Shown here: in pieces, positions 28,263 to 38,158 of the stretch
Position numbering within the stretch: the stretch's first letter is position 1
Layout: each line of letters starts with the position of its first letter
NCBI RefSeq assembly: GCF_030246945.1
Contig: NZ_CP126742.1
Span: forward strand, 2,356,001 to 2,420,000
DNA length: 64,000 nucleotides
Reading direction: 5' to 3'
Source of the DNA: Microbacterium sp. zg-Y1090
Lineage (GTDB): Bacteria > Actinomycetota > Actinomycetes > Actinomycetales > Microbacteriaceae
The notes under the pieces: generated by a model
What the model was told of the DNA's origin: nothing
What the model saw: the letters and a program-made list of their open reading frames with translations, nothing else
The model's database searches: none
Program-made: the position numbers and the translations under genes

Positions 28263-28308
28263 GAAGCGGATGCCGCGTGTAGGCGATGATCCACGCGGCA
28301 TCCGCTTC
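28263..28308. terminator. strong bidirectional terminator between coiled-coil gene and hpf
   Basis: Seventeen-base perfect inverted repeat (28263-28279 with 28292-28308, loop 12) in the convergent gap. Arms contain GGATGCC / GGCATCC. Confidence 0.85.
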
Positions 28309-28319
28309 GAGGTCTGCTG

Positions 28320-28973
28320 CTACGACGCAGCCGGCGGCGCGGCGGCGGTCAGCGAGATGACGCCGTAGTCCCAGCCCTTGCGCCGGTACACGACGCTCGG
28401 GTGATCGGTGCGGGCGTCGATGAAGAGGAAGAAGTCATGGCCGACCAGCTCCATGCGGTCGACCGCCTCTTCGACCGTCATCCACTCCGCGGCGAACTCC
28501 TTGGTGCGGATGACGACCGGGGTGTAGTCGGCTTCCTCCTCGGGGTCGGTCTGCACGGGCACGGAGCCGGTGGCGACGGCCTTGAGCACGTCGGCCGATG
28601 CGGGCTGCACGTCGATGCCCTCCAGCGAGCCGTTCTCCTTCTTGAAGGTCGCGCCGCGCGGCTTGTCGCGAGCATCCAGTCGCTTCTGCTTGGCGCGACG
28701 CAGCTGCTCGGCGAGCTTGTCGACGGCGAGGTCCAGTGCCGCGAACTTGTCACCGTCCGTGGCCTCGGCCCGCACCAGCGGACCCTTGCCGGTGAGGGTG
28801 AGCTCGACCGTCTCGTCTTCCATGCGGCCGTTGTGGTAGGCGCGGTGGGTCACCTTGACGTCCAGCCGCTGGGCCCGCGGAGCAAGGTGCTCTACACGCT
28901 GAGCCTTGTCTTCGACAACGGTGCGGAATCGATCGCTGATTCCCACTCCCACGCCGACAATGCTGGTATCCAT
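28320..28973 (-). CDS. hpf: ribosome hibernation-promoting factor, long form
   Basis: A 217-aa long HPF: N-terminal S30AE/YfiA domain (~1-105, VGVGISDRFRTVVEDKAQRVEHLAP to AALDLAVDKLAEQLRRAKQKR) and the C-terminal dimerisation domain (~155-215, TKEFAAEWMTVEEAVDRMELVGHDFFLFIDARTDHPSVVYRRKGWDYGVI). Long forms pair two 70S ribosomes into inactive 100S particles in stationary phase. AAGGAGG 6 bp before ATG 28973 is a strong ribosome site, and a 9-bp hairpin lies just upstream. Downstream of comF in the order also seen in mycobacteria (Rv3242c-Rv3241c). Confidence 0.94.
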   Translation of the reverse strand: MDTSIVGVGVGISDRFRTVVEDKAQRVEHLAPRAQRLDVKVTHRAYHNGRMEDETVELTLTGKGPLVRAEATDGDKFAALDLAVDKLAEQLRRAKQKRLDARDKPRGATFKKENGSLEGIDVQPASADVLKAVATGSVPVQTDPEEEADYTPVVIRTKEFAAEWMTVEEAVDRMELVGHDFFLFIDARTDHPSVVYRRKGWDYGVISLTAAAPPAAS

Positions 28974-28991
28974 CCTTGACCTCCTTGTTCC

Positions 28992-29015
28992 GGTCCGCCC
29001 GGCCAAGGGCGGACC
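28992..29015 (-). terminator. hairpin between comF and hpf (terminator or leader structure)
   Basis: Nine-base perfect arms (28992-29000 and 29007-29015) with a 6-base loop, within the 88-bp gap and ending about 18 nt before the hpf start. It can end the comF transcript or act in the hpf leader; the sequence alone does not decide. Confidence 0.55.
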
Positions 29016-29061
29016 ATCAGTCGCCTTGTACCTGCAACGCTACCCTTCGGCCGCGCCGGTG

Positions 29062-29721
29062 TCACATCCCCGACAGGCGCGCGCCGTGCCGCGGCGTGGC
29101 GGCCACCGTCGCCGCCGCCACGACCTGCGCCCCGGCAGCCCGCAAGGCTCTCGCCGCCTCGGCGAGAGTGGCCCCGGTGGTCACGACGTCGTCCACGAGC
29201 ACGACGCGCCGTCCTGCCGCGGCAGGCGCCGCCTCCAGCGATCCGGCGACGTTCTGCGCACGTGCTGCGCGGGTGAGGCCGCGCTGGTCGGCGCTGGCGC
29301 GCACCACCCGCAGCAGGCGCCACGGGCGGGCACCCGCGCGACGGGCGAGCAGTTCGACCGGCCGGTAGCCCCGCCGCCGCACGGCCGCCGCCGTCGAAGG
29401 AACCGGCACGACCGCGGTGCTCTCCCCGCACGATCCCAGAGCCGCGGCGAGCGCCGGGGCGAGGGCGGTGGCCAGGGTCGTCCGCCCCTCCTCCTTGAAA
29501 GCCCGCAGCACCCGCGCGGCTACGCCGTCGAATTCCAGGGCGCTGTGCACGTCGAGGCCGCCCAGCCTGCGGTGCAGGATCAGCCGGGGTGGTGCGAGGG
29601 CGGCGCGGCAGTCGGCGCACAGCGCCGTGTCGGGGTCGTCGCACCCCGCGCACCACGTGGGGAAGGCCAGCGCCAGCGCAGCGGCGAGCGCGTCACGCAC
29701 GGACGGGTGGAGCGGGGCCAT
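29062..29721 (-). CDS. ComF-family phosphoribosyltransferase-like protein
   Basis: A 219-aa member of the ComF/GntX family. The N-terminus has the four-cysteine zinc pattern CAGCDDPDTALCADC (~24-39). Then come RAFKEEGRTTLA, VVPVPSTAAAVRRRGYRPVELLAR, the DQRGLTRAARAQNV segment, and the PRPP-binding loop VVLVDDVVTTGATLAEAA. Gram-positive ComF takes part in DNA uptake in competent species, but in actinobacteria its substrate is unknown. ATG 29721 chosen because the family begins with the hydrophobic helix and Cys motif that follow it. Downstream of lpqB beyond a terminator-like hairpin. Confidence 0.85.
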   Translation of the reverse strand: MAPLHPSVRDALAAALALAFPTWCAGCDDPDTALCADCRAALAPPRLILHRRLGGLDVHSALEFDGVAARVLRAFKEEGRTTLATALAPALAAALGSCGESTAVVPVPSTAAAVRRRGYRPVELLARRAGARPWRLLRVVRASADQRGLTRAARAQNVAGSLEAAPAAAGRRVVLVDDVVTTGATLAEAARALRAAGAQVVAAATVAATPRHGARLSGM

Positions 29722-29743
29722 GCCCCAGTGTGCGCGGGGGTGA

Positions 29744-29775
29744 CGGATGCCGGGACACGTTCTCCCCGGCATCCG
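29744..29775 (-). terminator. terminator after lpqB
   Basis: Eleven-base perfect arms (29744-29754 and 29765-29775, loop 10) in the 90-bp gap between lpqB and comF. The stem contains GGATGCC/GGCATCC. Confidence 0.7.
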
Positions 29776-29811
29776 CTGGTTTCCGCGCGATCTCCCTGCT
29801 GTGCAGGAGTC

Positions 29812-31488
29812 TCAGTCGGGGGCGCCCTGCACCGAGGCGAGGACACGCACCCCCGACGCGGTCGTGCCCCAATTGGTGCCGCGACGGACGTACATCGCGC
29901 CCTGGGCGTCGAGCAGCCGCGCGATCGAGACCTGGTTGGTCGCGGAGATGGCGACCGTGCGCGCCGGTCCGGTGACGGAGGTCGCAGGACCGCCGACCAG
30001 CTGCTCGACGATGGTGGTGTCGTCCTCGACCGCGGCGACGACGCCGAGATGACTGGCATCCATCCAGCCGACGTCGACACCGGTGCCCTCCAGCGGCGAG
30101 AGCGGGTGCGGCTCGCCGAGCCGCACGGGCACCCGTCCGTCACGGATGATGCCGGCCACCCACACGGCCGATCGGCCGCCCTCCGTGACGAGCGCTGCCA
30201 CCCGGGTGCCGTCGCGCGACACCTCCATCGAGGTGATCCGGGAGGCGTCCGGCCAGGCATCCGCCACCTCGACCACGGTGCCGTCCGGCCCCGAGGCGCG
30301 CACGGCGCGAGGGTCGGTGCGCGGCACGCTCCACACCCACCCGTCGTTGTCGACGGACGGCGCGATGAGGTCGGGGCGGGTGTCCACCTCCGACCAGGTC
30401 CCCCCGTCCACGCGCGCCACCGCGCCGCCGGCGCGCAGCACCGCCGCGGTGCGCTGATCAGCGGTCACCTGCACGGCGGTGGGGGCGACGTCGAGGATGG
30501 CATCGGACAGCTGCGGGATCGGCTCGACGGTGTCGCCGCTGAGGAACCCGAACGTGTCGCCGACGAGCACGAGCGCCTGGGGCGGCACGCGGGTGGAGCG
30601 GGCCTCGACGCGCGTCGCGGCCAGCGGCTGACCGTCCACCGCCAGCTGCACGGCCGTCACACCTGCCCCGGCCAGACTCTCCTCCAGCTGCGTCTGCATG
30701 CGGTCGAGGGTCTCGCGGTCCAGGTCCAGCGCGCCCGCCGTCAGCTCGATCTGCGCCGTGCCGCCGTCGCGCACGGGAACCGTGCGCGCGGCGAGGGTCA
30801 CGCCTTCGGGCACGGCCGTGGCCACGGCACCCGCCAGCCACGGACTCGGCTCGCCCTCCAGCAGCGCGCTGGCGATGCTGGTAGCGGGGTTGGTGGTGGT
30901 GAACCACCGCACGTCGGGCACGAGGTAGCTCCACGTCGGATCGAAGTACGCCAGCGCATAGCTGCGGAACACCACCTGGAACCAGGCGTCATCCATCACG
31001 ATGCCGTCGGGCGCCTCGCTGATGCGCCACTGGCCGTCCTCCTTCGCCAGGCGGAACGGCAGTTCCAGCGCGATCCCGCCGACGTCCTCGTACTCCCCCG
31101 CCCCGTCGACCGTGGCGTCGGCGCGCACGCTGAGCAGGACGGCATCCTCCGACGCCTCGATGTACTGGCGCTCGGCGGAGTCGTCGACGGTGACGCCCGC
31201 GGTGGGGTCCCACTCCTCGCGCGCCTGCGAGGTGAGGTACTCGCGCGCGGTCGCCCACTCCCCGCGGGTGCCGGAGCCGGCGCGGATGAACCCCTCGACG
31301 ATCTGCAACGGGGTGGCGCCGGGCTGGGGCGGGTCGGCGACGAACGAGATGTCCGGCGGTCGGGAATCGCCGTCCAGCGGCAGTCCGGGGTTGACCGGGC
31401 CGCTGGTGGGAAGGCCCGCGCAGGCCGACAGCACCAGCGCGGATGCCGTCGCGAACGCGAGCACGACGGCGCGCAGCGGTCGTCTCAT
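29812..31488 (-). CDS. lpqB: lipoprotein LpqB, MtrAB-associated
   Basis: A 558-aa secreted lipoprotein. Signal peptide with lipobox LVLSAC, lipidated Cys23; then a GerMN-type domain (~230-310, with TLDRMQTQLEESLAGAGVTAVQLAVDGQPL) and a C-terminal beta-propeller-like region (~320-555). In mycobacteria LpqB binds the extracellular part of MtrB and tunes MtrA phosphorylation. Its ATG overlaps the mtrB stop (ATGA), so it is [15 protein letters not shown] coupled as the third gene of the mtrAB operon. Confidence 0.94.
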   Translation of the reverse strand: MRRPLRAVVLAFATASALVLSACAGLPTSGPVNPGLPLDGDSRPPDISFVADPPQPGATPLQIVEGFIRAGSGTRGEWATAREYLTSQAREEWDPTAGVTVDDSAERQYIEASEDAVLLSVRADATVDGAGEYEDVGGIALELPFRLAKEDGQWRISEAPDGIVMDDAWFQVVFRSYALAYFDPTWSYLVPDVRWFTTTNPATSIASALLEGEPSPWLAGAVATAVPEGVTLAARTVPVRDGGTAQIELTAGALDLDRETLDRMQTQLEESLAGAGVTAVQLAVDGQPLAATRVEARSTRVPPQALVLVGDTFGFLSGDTVEPIPQLSDAILDVAPTAVQVTADQRTAAVLRAGGAVARVDGGTWSEVDTRPDLIAPSVDNDGWVWSVPRTDPRAVRASGPDGTVVEVADAWPDASRITSMEVSRDGTRVAALVTEGGRSAVWVAGIIRDGRVPVRLGEPHPLSPLEGTGVDVGWMDASHLGVVAAVEDDTTIVEQLVGGPATSVTGPARTVAISATNQVSIARLLDAQGAMYVRRGTNWGTTASGVRVLASVQGAPD

Positions 31489-33149
31489 CGTCTTTCCCTC
31501 CGGTCGGCGGGTGGGATCTCGATGGGCTGGGTCAAACCCAGCGTGTCGAAGGTGGCGTCGTCCCCCGGATCTGCGGGGATGGGGGACGCGCCGTCGAGAT
31601 CGGCGTCGTGGCGCGGGATGGTCAGCACGAAGTGGGTGCCGCGCCCCAGCTGCGACCAGACGGCCAGCGTTCCACGGTGCAGCCGTGCGTCGCCGAGCGC
31701 GATCGAGAGCCCCAGCCCCGTGCCGCCGATCGTGCGGGTGCGGGCGGGGTCGGCGCGCCAGAACCGGTCGAACACCCGCTCGGCATCCGCCGCGGTCATG
31801 CCCAGCCCGTAGTCGCGGACCCCCAGCGCCACCGCGCGCTGGTCACTGTCGACGGTGACCACGATGGGCCGCCCCTCGCCGTGCTCGATGGCGTTGCCGA
31901 GCAGATTGCGCACGATGCGACGCACCCGGCGCGGGTCCATGTCCACCGGCGAATAACCCCCCGGCGCGATCAGGCGCACGTCGGTGCCGTGCTGGTCGGC
32001 GAGCTGCTGCATCGAGGCGATGACGTCCTCCGCCAGCTGGGCCATGCTCGTCGGCTCCGTCTCCAACTGCACGGAGCCGGCGTCGTATCGGCTGATCTCC
32101 AGCAGGTCTGTCAGCAACGTCTCGAACCGCTGAACCTGTGCGTGCAGCAACTCGGCGGCGCGCGCCGTGGCGGGGTCGAACTCGTCCCGCCGGTCGTTGA
32201 GCATGTCGGAGGCCAGCCGGATCGTCGTCAGCGGCGTGCGCAGCTCGTGCGAGACATCCGAGACGAACCGCTGCTGCACGAGCGACAGGTCGGCGAGGTC
32301 CTTGATCTGCGACTCGATGCTGTCGGCCATCGCGTTGAAGGAGCGGGCGAGGGTGGCCAGCTCGTCGTCGCCGCGCACCTGGAGGCGCACCCCGAGGTCA
32401 CCTTCGGCGAGGCGCTCACTCGTACGCGCGGCATCCGCGATGGGTCGGGTGACCGAACGCAGCACGATCCACGAGATCGCTCCGAGCAGCAGCACCAGCA
32501 CGCCGGCGACGATCCACAGGGTGGCCTGCACGAAACCGAGGGTCTGGGACGCATCGGCCAGGTCGTATCCGAAGTACAGCTCGTACGCGCCCACCTCGGG
32601 CACCAGCAGCTGCTGGCCCACGATGATGCCCGGCACCGTGCCGCCCTCCCCGTCGGGCAGCGCCACCGACTGCCACCACTGCAGCTCGGGTCCGTCCTGC
32701 ACCGACGCGCGCAGACCCGCCGAGAGGTAGTCCTCGTTCAGCCCTCCGGTGGTGAAGCCCTGCGGGGCCAGCGGAGAGGTCGTGTCCGTGCGCAGCGCCG
32801 CGGTCATCTGGGTGGACGCCTGACGTGCCACGGTGCTGACGTTGACCAGCAGGTTGTCCACCGCGACGGGGTCGCCCGCGACCTCCGCGGAGTCCAGGGT
32901 CGCCTGGGCGGTCTGGGTCGTGCGGCTGGCGTCGTCGAGCACCTGCTCCAGGCGCGACTGGAACAGGTCGTTCTGAATGGCCAGCGCCATGAACACGAAG
33001 GATGCCAGCACCGCCAGGGCGCTCAGGCCGAGCGTGAGCAGCACGGTGCGGAAGCGCAGCGACCTGCGCCACGCGAACGCCAGTTCGGTGGGCCACGACC
33101 GCCAGTCCCGCAGGCGGGACTCCGCGTCCCGCGCGCCCGGGGACGCCAT
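31485..33149 (-). CDS. mtrB: sensor histidine kinase MtrB
   Basis: A 554-aa kinase: transmembrane helix 1 (~36-58), an extracellular domain of about 150 residues, helix 2 (~208-230), HAMP (~231-285), HisKA with phospho-His301 in FVSDVSHELRTPL, and the ATPase domain (NLLGNAIEHGEG, GLGMTAADAERVFDRFWR, GGTGLGLSIALG). MtrB phosphorylates MtrA and links envelope state, osmotic stress and cell division in actinobacteria. It follows mtrA by 5 bp. The C-terminal tail (~515-554) is Asp/Pro-rich, less conserved. Confidence 0.95.
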   Translation of the reverse strand: MASPGARDAESRLRDWRSWPTELAFAWRRSLRFRTVLLTLGLSALAVLASFVFMALAIQNDLFQSRLEQVLDDASRTTQTAQATLDSAEVAGDPVAVDNLLVNVSTVARQASTQMTAALRTDTTSPLAPQGFTTGGLNEDYLSAGLRASVQDGPELQWWQSVALPDGEGGTVPGIIVGQQLLVPEVGAYELYFGYDLADASQTLGFVQATLWIVAGVLVLLLGAISWIVLRSVTRPIADAARTSERLAEGDLGVRLQVRGDDELATLARSFNAMADSIESQIKDLADLSLVQQRFVSDVSHELRTPLTTIRLASDMLNDRRDEFDPATARAAELLHAQVQRFETLLTDLLEISRYDAGSVQLETEPTSMAQLAEDVIASMQQLADQHGTDVRLIAPGGYSPVDMDPRRVRRIVRNLLGNAIEHGEGRPIVVTVDSDQRAVALGVRDYGLGMTAADAERVFDRFWRADPARTRTIGGTGLGLSIALGDARLHRGTLAVWSQLGRGTHFVLTIPRHDADLDGASPIPADPGDDATFDTLGLTQPIEIPPADRRERR

Positions 33150-33154
33150 CGACC

Positions 33155-33835
33155 TCAGACCACCGCGCCGGCGCGGTAGCCCACGCCCCGCACCGTGGTG
33201 ACGATGCGGGGGTTGTCGGGGTCGAGCTCGACCTTGGCGCGCAGCCGCTGCACGTGCACGTTGACCAGGCGCGTGTCGGCCTTGTAGTGGTAGCCCCAGA
33301 CCTGCTCCAGCAGCATCTCGCGGGAGAACACCTGCTGCGGCTTGCTCGCCAGCGCCACCAGCAGCTCGAACTCCAGTGGCGTCAGGGCGATGACCTCGTC
33401 ACCGCGACGCACCTCGTGGGCGGCGACGTCGACGGTGAGGTCGCCGATGCGCAGCGTCTCCCCCGCCGGCTGGCTCGCGGGGCGCAGGCGGGTGCGGATG
33501 CGGGCGACGAGCTCCTTCGGGTTGAAGGGCTTGACGATGTAGTCGTCCGCGCCCGACTCCAGGCCGCGCACGACGTCGGCGGTGTCGGTGCGGGCGGTGA
33601 GCATGATGATGGGCACGCCGGATTCGGCGCGGATGCGCGTGCAGATCTCGATGCCGTCGACACCGGGGAGCATGAGGTCCAGCAGCACGAGGTCGGGCCG
33701 TTCACTGCGCCATGCCTCGACCGCGGCCGCGCCGTCGGCGCAGAAGACGGGGTCGAAGCCCTCGGTGCGCAGCACGATGCCGATCATCTCGGCCAGCGCG
33801 GTATCGTCATCGACCACCAGGATGCGTGAGGTCAT
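33155..33835 (-). CDS. mtrA: response regulator MtrA (OmpR/PhoB class)
   Basis: A 226-aa regulator: receiver domain with the acidic pocket D9-D11, phospho-acceptor D53 (LVLLDLMLPG), T80 and K102 (IVKPFNP), and a winged helix with RLRAKVELDPDNPRIVTTVRGVGYRAG. The sequence is of the MtrA subfamily, essential in mycobacteria and tied to dnaA, rpf and cell-wall hydrolase control. First gene of mtrA-mtrB-lpqB. GGAGGACG stands upstream of the ATG; minus-strand TAGTCT near 33899-33904 is a possible -10 with a leader of about 60 nt. Confidence 0.96.
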   Translation of the reverse strand: MTSRILVVDDDTALAEMIGIVLRTEGFDPVFCADGAAAVEAWRSERPDLVLLDLMLPGVDGIEICTRIRAESGVPIIMLTARTDTADVVRGLESGADDYIVKPFNPKELVARIRTRLRPASQPAGETLRIGDLTVDVAAHEVRRGDEVIALTPLEFELLVALASKPQQVFSREMLLEQVWGYHYKADTRLVNVHVQRLRAKVELDPDNPRIVTTVRGVGYRAGAVV

Positions 33836-34005
33836 GGGTACGTGCTCGTCCTCCGGGTTCCCCGGCCCGCGCCGCGGACGAGCGGACGGGCTCCGCCTAG
33901 ACTAGCCGACACCCCACGGACGTGGCGGCAGCGCCCCCGGCGGGCGCGCGCCCGACCTCGGCCGGTGTGGCACGATGGGACAACCCCAGCCGCACAGGGA
34001 GAGTC

Positions 34006-35301
34006 ATGACCGCATATCCGGCCTGGACACCCGTCACCCGCCCGGGCATCATCCCGCTGCGTCCGCTGACGTTCGGGCTGGTCCTCGGCCGCTCGTTCTC
34101 GGCCCTGCGCCAGAACCCGCGGGTGCTGCTCGGATTCGCCGTCCTGGTGCAGTCGGTGGCCACGTTCCTCGGCACCACCGTCATCGTCGCGGTGAGTGTC
34201 CCCGCCTTCCTGCGACTGGACACCCTGCGCCCCGGCACCCCTGCGTTCGACCAGGTGCTCGCCGGGTCCGTCGCCATGGTCCTGGCTGCCAGTGTGCTGA
34301 TCGGCCTGGCGCTGAGCGCCCTGAGCGTGCTCGTGCAGGGCGTCGTCGTCAGCGAGGTCGCCCATGCGGTGGTCGCCGAGAAGCTCACCCTGCGGGTGCT
34401 GTGGGCGCGGGTGAAGCCGGTGGCGTGGCGCCTCGTGGGCTACACGCTGCTGCTGTCGCTGGCGACGCTGGTGGTGCTGGGCGCGGTCGTGGCAGCCGTC
34501 GTGGCGCTGGTGTTCGCGGATGTGCTGTCGGGCGTGCTGCTGGGCGTCGGGCTGGGCCTCGCGGCGATCCCCCTCGTCCTGTGGCTGACGGTGAAGCTGC
34601 TGCTGGTGGCCCCCACGATCATCCTCGAGCACGCCACCATCCGCGGAGCCCTGGCGCGATCGTGGTCGCTCACCCGGGGACGCTTCTGGCCGATGCTGGG
34701 CGTCGTGGTGATCATCTCGATGGCGTTCGCCACCCTCGGTCAGCTGGTGAGCGTGCCGTTCTCCCTGGCGACGACGGCGGTGTCCACGGTGCTCACTCCC
34801 ACCGGAGACCCCGAGACGTCGGGGTTCGTGCTCCTCATCGTCGGCGGCCTGCTGACGCAGGCGGTCACCGTGCTGATCCAGGCCGTCTCGCTCATCGTGC
34901 AGTCCACGGCCACGTCGCTGCTCTACATCGACGCACGCATGCGCCGCGAGGGCCTCGACCAGGATCTGCTGGCCTATGTGGAGCGCCGGGATGCCGGGGT
35001 GGCGGACCTGCCCGACCCGTACCGGCTGCACGTCGGGCGCGTCATCGCTCCGACCCCCGCCTACGCCTACGGCTACGCGCCGTCTCCCGGCTATCCGGGC
35101 TCGCCGGCCTACCCGCCATATGCCCCGTACCCGCCCGCGCCTCCGGCCGGTGCGGCGCCGGGATGGCCGACCGGTGCACCGGCGCCGACAGGGCCGACCG
35201 GCGCACCGGCGCCGGGCGTCGCCGCGCCCCCCGAGGGATGGACGGCACCCGACGGCTCCGCGCCGCCCGCCGAGGGAACCGCCCCGTGGGCACGCCCCTG
35301 A
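34006..35301 (+). CDS. membrane protein with GDPD-membrane-type domain and Pro-rich tail
   Basis: A 431-aa integral membrane protein: about six hydrophobic segments from ~45 to ~310, with the characteristic HATIRGALARSWSLTRGRFWPMLG cytoplasmic loop of the 'glycerophosphoryl diester phosphodiesterase membrane domain' family. There is no catalytic phosphodiesterase domain. The C-terminus (~350-431) is a Pro/Ala/Gly/Tyr-rich, probably disordered cytoplasmic tail with repeated PYPP/GAPAPTGPTGAPAPG units. It opens the operon that continues with DUF4129, DUF4350, MoxR and DUF58 and is divergent from mtrA. AGGGAGAG precedes ATG 34006. Confidence 0.85.
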   Translation: MTAYPAWTPVTRPGIIPLRPLTFGLVLGRSFSALRQNPRVLLGFAVLVQSVATFLGTTVIVAVSVPAFLRLDTLRPGTPAFDQVLAGSVAMVLAASVLIGLALSALSVLVQGVVVSEVAHAVVAEKLTLRVLWARVKPVAWRLVGYTLLLSLATLVVLGAVVAAVVALVFADVLSGVLLGVGLGLAAIPLVLWLTVKLLLVAPTIILEHATIRGALARSWSLTRGRFWPMLGVVVIISMAFATLGQLVSVPFSLATTAVSTVLTPTGDPETSGFVLLIVGGLLTQAVTVLIQAVSLIVQSTATSLLYIDARMRREGLDQDLLAYVERRDAGVADLPDPYRLHVGRVIAPTPAYAYGYAPSPGYPGSPAYPPYAPYPPAPPAGAAPGWPTGAPAPTGPTGAPAPGVAAPPEGWTAPDGSAPPAEGTAPWARP

Positions 35302-35945
35302 ACCGGGCCGTGCCGCTGATCCCCGACGGCGATGAGGCACGGCGCTGGGCCGAGCAGGAGCTCGCCGACCCGGTGTACGACATCGCCGAGCCCACGCCGC
35401 TGGACCGGTTCGCGCACGCCGTGGCGGAGTTCTTCGCGAACCTGTTCGGCGGAGGCGTCCCCGAAGGCTGGGGGCCTTGGATCGCGGTGGTCGCGTCGGT
35501 GGTGGTCGTCGCGGTCGTCGTCATCGCACTGGCGGTCTGGGGCATGCCGCGGATGGCCGCCCGTTCCGCGCGCCCCGTCGACCTCTTCGGCGCGACCGAG
35601 CAGCGCAGCGCCGCGCAGCTGCGCGCCGCAGCGCAGAGCCACGCCGCCGCCGGGGAGTGGGACGCCGCGATCACCGAGCGCTTCCGCGCCCTCGCGCGCG
35701 CGCTGGGCGAGCGCGGCATCGTCGACGCCGCGCCGGGGGCGACGGTGCACGCCTTCGCCCGCGACGCCGCGCGCGCGTTCCCTGCCCTGGCCGACCGGCT
35801 CGACGCCGCCGCCGCGACCTTCGACGACGTGCGGTACCTCCGCCGCCCCGGCACCGCCGTGACCTACCGGGCCGTCGCGTCGGTGGACGAGGACGCGGCC
35901 GCGTCCGCACCCGCCCGACTCCAGCCCGCCGGCGTCGCCCTGTGA
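35286..35945 (+). CDS. DUF4129 membrane protein
   Basis: A 219-aa protein with one central transmembrane helix (~62-84) and a C-terminal DUF4129 domain (~105-215: LRAAAQSHAAAGEWDAAITERFRALARALGERGIVDAAPGATVHAFAR...). GTG 35286 with GAGGGA upstream lies inside the end of the preceding gene, a 16-base overlap, so [11 protein letters not shown] is coupled. DUF4129 proteins occur with MoxR and DUF58 in a conserved but uncharacterised membrane system; some carry a transglutaminase domain, which is absent here. Confidence 0.85.
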   Translation: MGTPLNRAVPLIPDGDEARRWAEQELADPVYDIAEPTPLDRFAHAVAEFFANLFGGGVPEGWGPWIAVVASVVVVAVVVIALAVWGMPRMAARSARPVDLFGATEQRSAAQLRAAAQSHAAAGEWDAAITERFRALARALGERGIVDAAPGATVHAFARDAARAFPALADRLDAAAATFDDVRYLRRPGTAVTYRAVASVDEDAAASAPARLQPAGVAL

Positions 35946-37107
35946 CATCCACGACCGACGCGCCGGCATCGGCCACCCGCCGCCGCGCAGGCGCATGGGC
36001 GCTCATCGCCGCCGCGATCCTCGCGATCGGCGCGGGCTCGGCGGCGATGCTCGCCGCGGGCGAATGGACCGAGCGGGATGCGCTGGACCCCGCCTCCGTC
36101 GGGCCCACCGGCACGAGAGCGCTGGCGGAGGTGCTGCGCGGGCAGGGCGTGGAGGTGACCGTCGCCCGCGACCGGACGACGGCCGAGCGCGCCCTCGCCG
36201 CGGGCGGCGCCACGCTGGTCATCACCGACACGGCACCGCTCGACGACGCCACGTTGCGGGACATCGCCGGCGCCGCTGCAGACGTCGTGCTCGTCGACCC
36301 GCGCTCGCGCGATCTGCGACTGCTCCTGGGTGCCCAGAGCGCCGGGGTCGGCGACGGTGCCGATGCGGAGCCGGGCTGCGCGCTGCCCGACGCAGAGCGT
36401 TCGGGAACCATCGTCCCCGGGGCGGTCTTCACCGCGCCTTCCGGCGTCACCGCCTGCTACCCGTCGGGCGACGGCTACGGTCTGCTGCTGGCGGAGACGG
36501 ATGCCGGCCGCATCGTCGCCCTGGATGCGCGCGAGCTCTTCTCTAACGCCGGCCTCGCGGAGGACGGCAACGCGGCCCTCGCCGCCCACCTGCTCGGCCG
36601 CAACGACGAGGTCGTCTGGTACCTGCCCGCGCTCGGCGACGGCGCCCTGCCCGACACCGCCCCGAGTCTGGGCGAGCTGACACCCGACTGGGTCACCCCC
36701 GCGATCGTGGTGCTGCTGGCTTCGGCGTCTGCGGCCATGCTGTGGCGCGGGCGCCGCTTCGGCCCCCTCGTCGCCGAGACGCTGCCGGTCACGGTGCGGG
36801 CGTCGGAGACGACAGAGGGCCGCGCCCGGCTGTACGCCCGCGCCAGGGACGCCGTGCATGCCGCCGACCAGCTGCGCATGGGGACGCTGGATCGCCTCGC
36901 CCGCACGCTCGGGCTCGGCCCCGCAGCCGCCGCGCCCGAGATCGCCGACGCCGCCGCGGCGCGCCTGGGCATCGACCGGGCACGCGTACGCGGCATCCTG
37001 ATGGACGACCTGCCCGCCGACGACGGGGAGCTGGTCGCGCTGGCCGACGCCCTGGAGAACCTGGAGACGGCCGTCCGCGACGCCGTCCGACCCGAGAGGA
37101 ACCCGCA

Positions 37108-37111
<4 letters not shown>
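35942..37111 (+). CDS. DUF4350 membrane protein
   Basis: A 389-aa protein: N-terminal membrane helix (~18-40), an extracytoplasmic DUF4350 Rossmann-like region (~45-230: VGPTGTRALAEVLRGQGVEVTVARD, then TLVITDTAPLDDATL), a second helix (~258-278) and a cytoplasmic C-terminal helical domain. DUF4350 domains resemble glutamine-amidotransferase/IFT52-like sensors, with no catalytic set visible. GTG 35942 overlaps the preceding stop (GTGA). Middle member of the MoxR-DUF58 operon. Confidence 0.85.
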
Positions 37112-38130
<1,019 letters not shown>

Positions 38131-38158
38131 ACCGCCGCCGCCACCGAATCGGAATCCC

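Noticed and set aside
33975..35286. Long upstream extension of the DUF4129 frame across the GDPD-membrane gene
   Set aside because: The preceding region reads as Arg/Gly/Pro-rich shadow sequence; GTG 35286 has a ribosome site and gives the expected topology.
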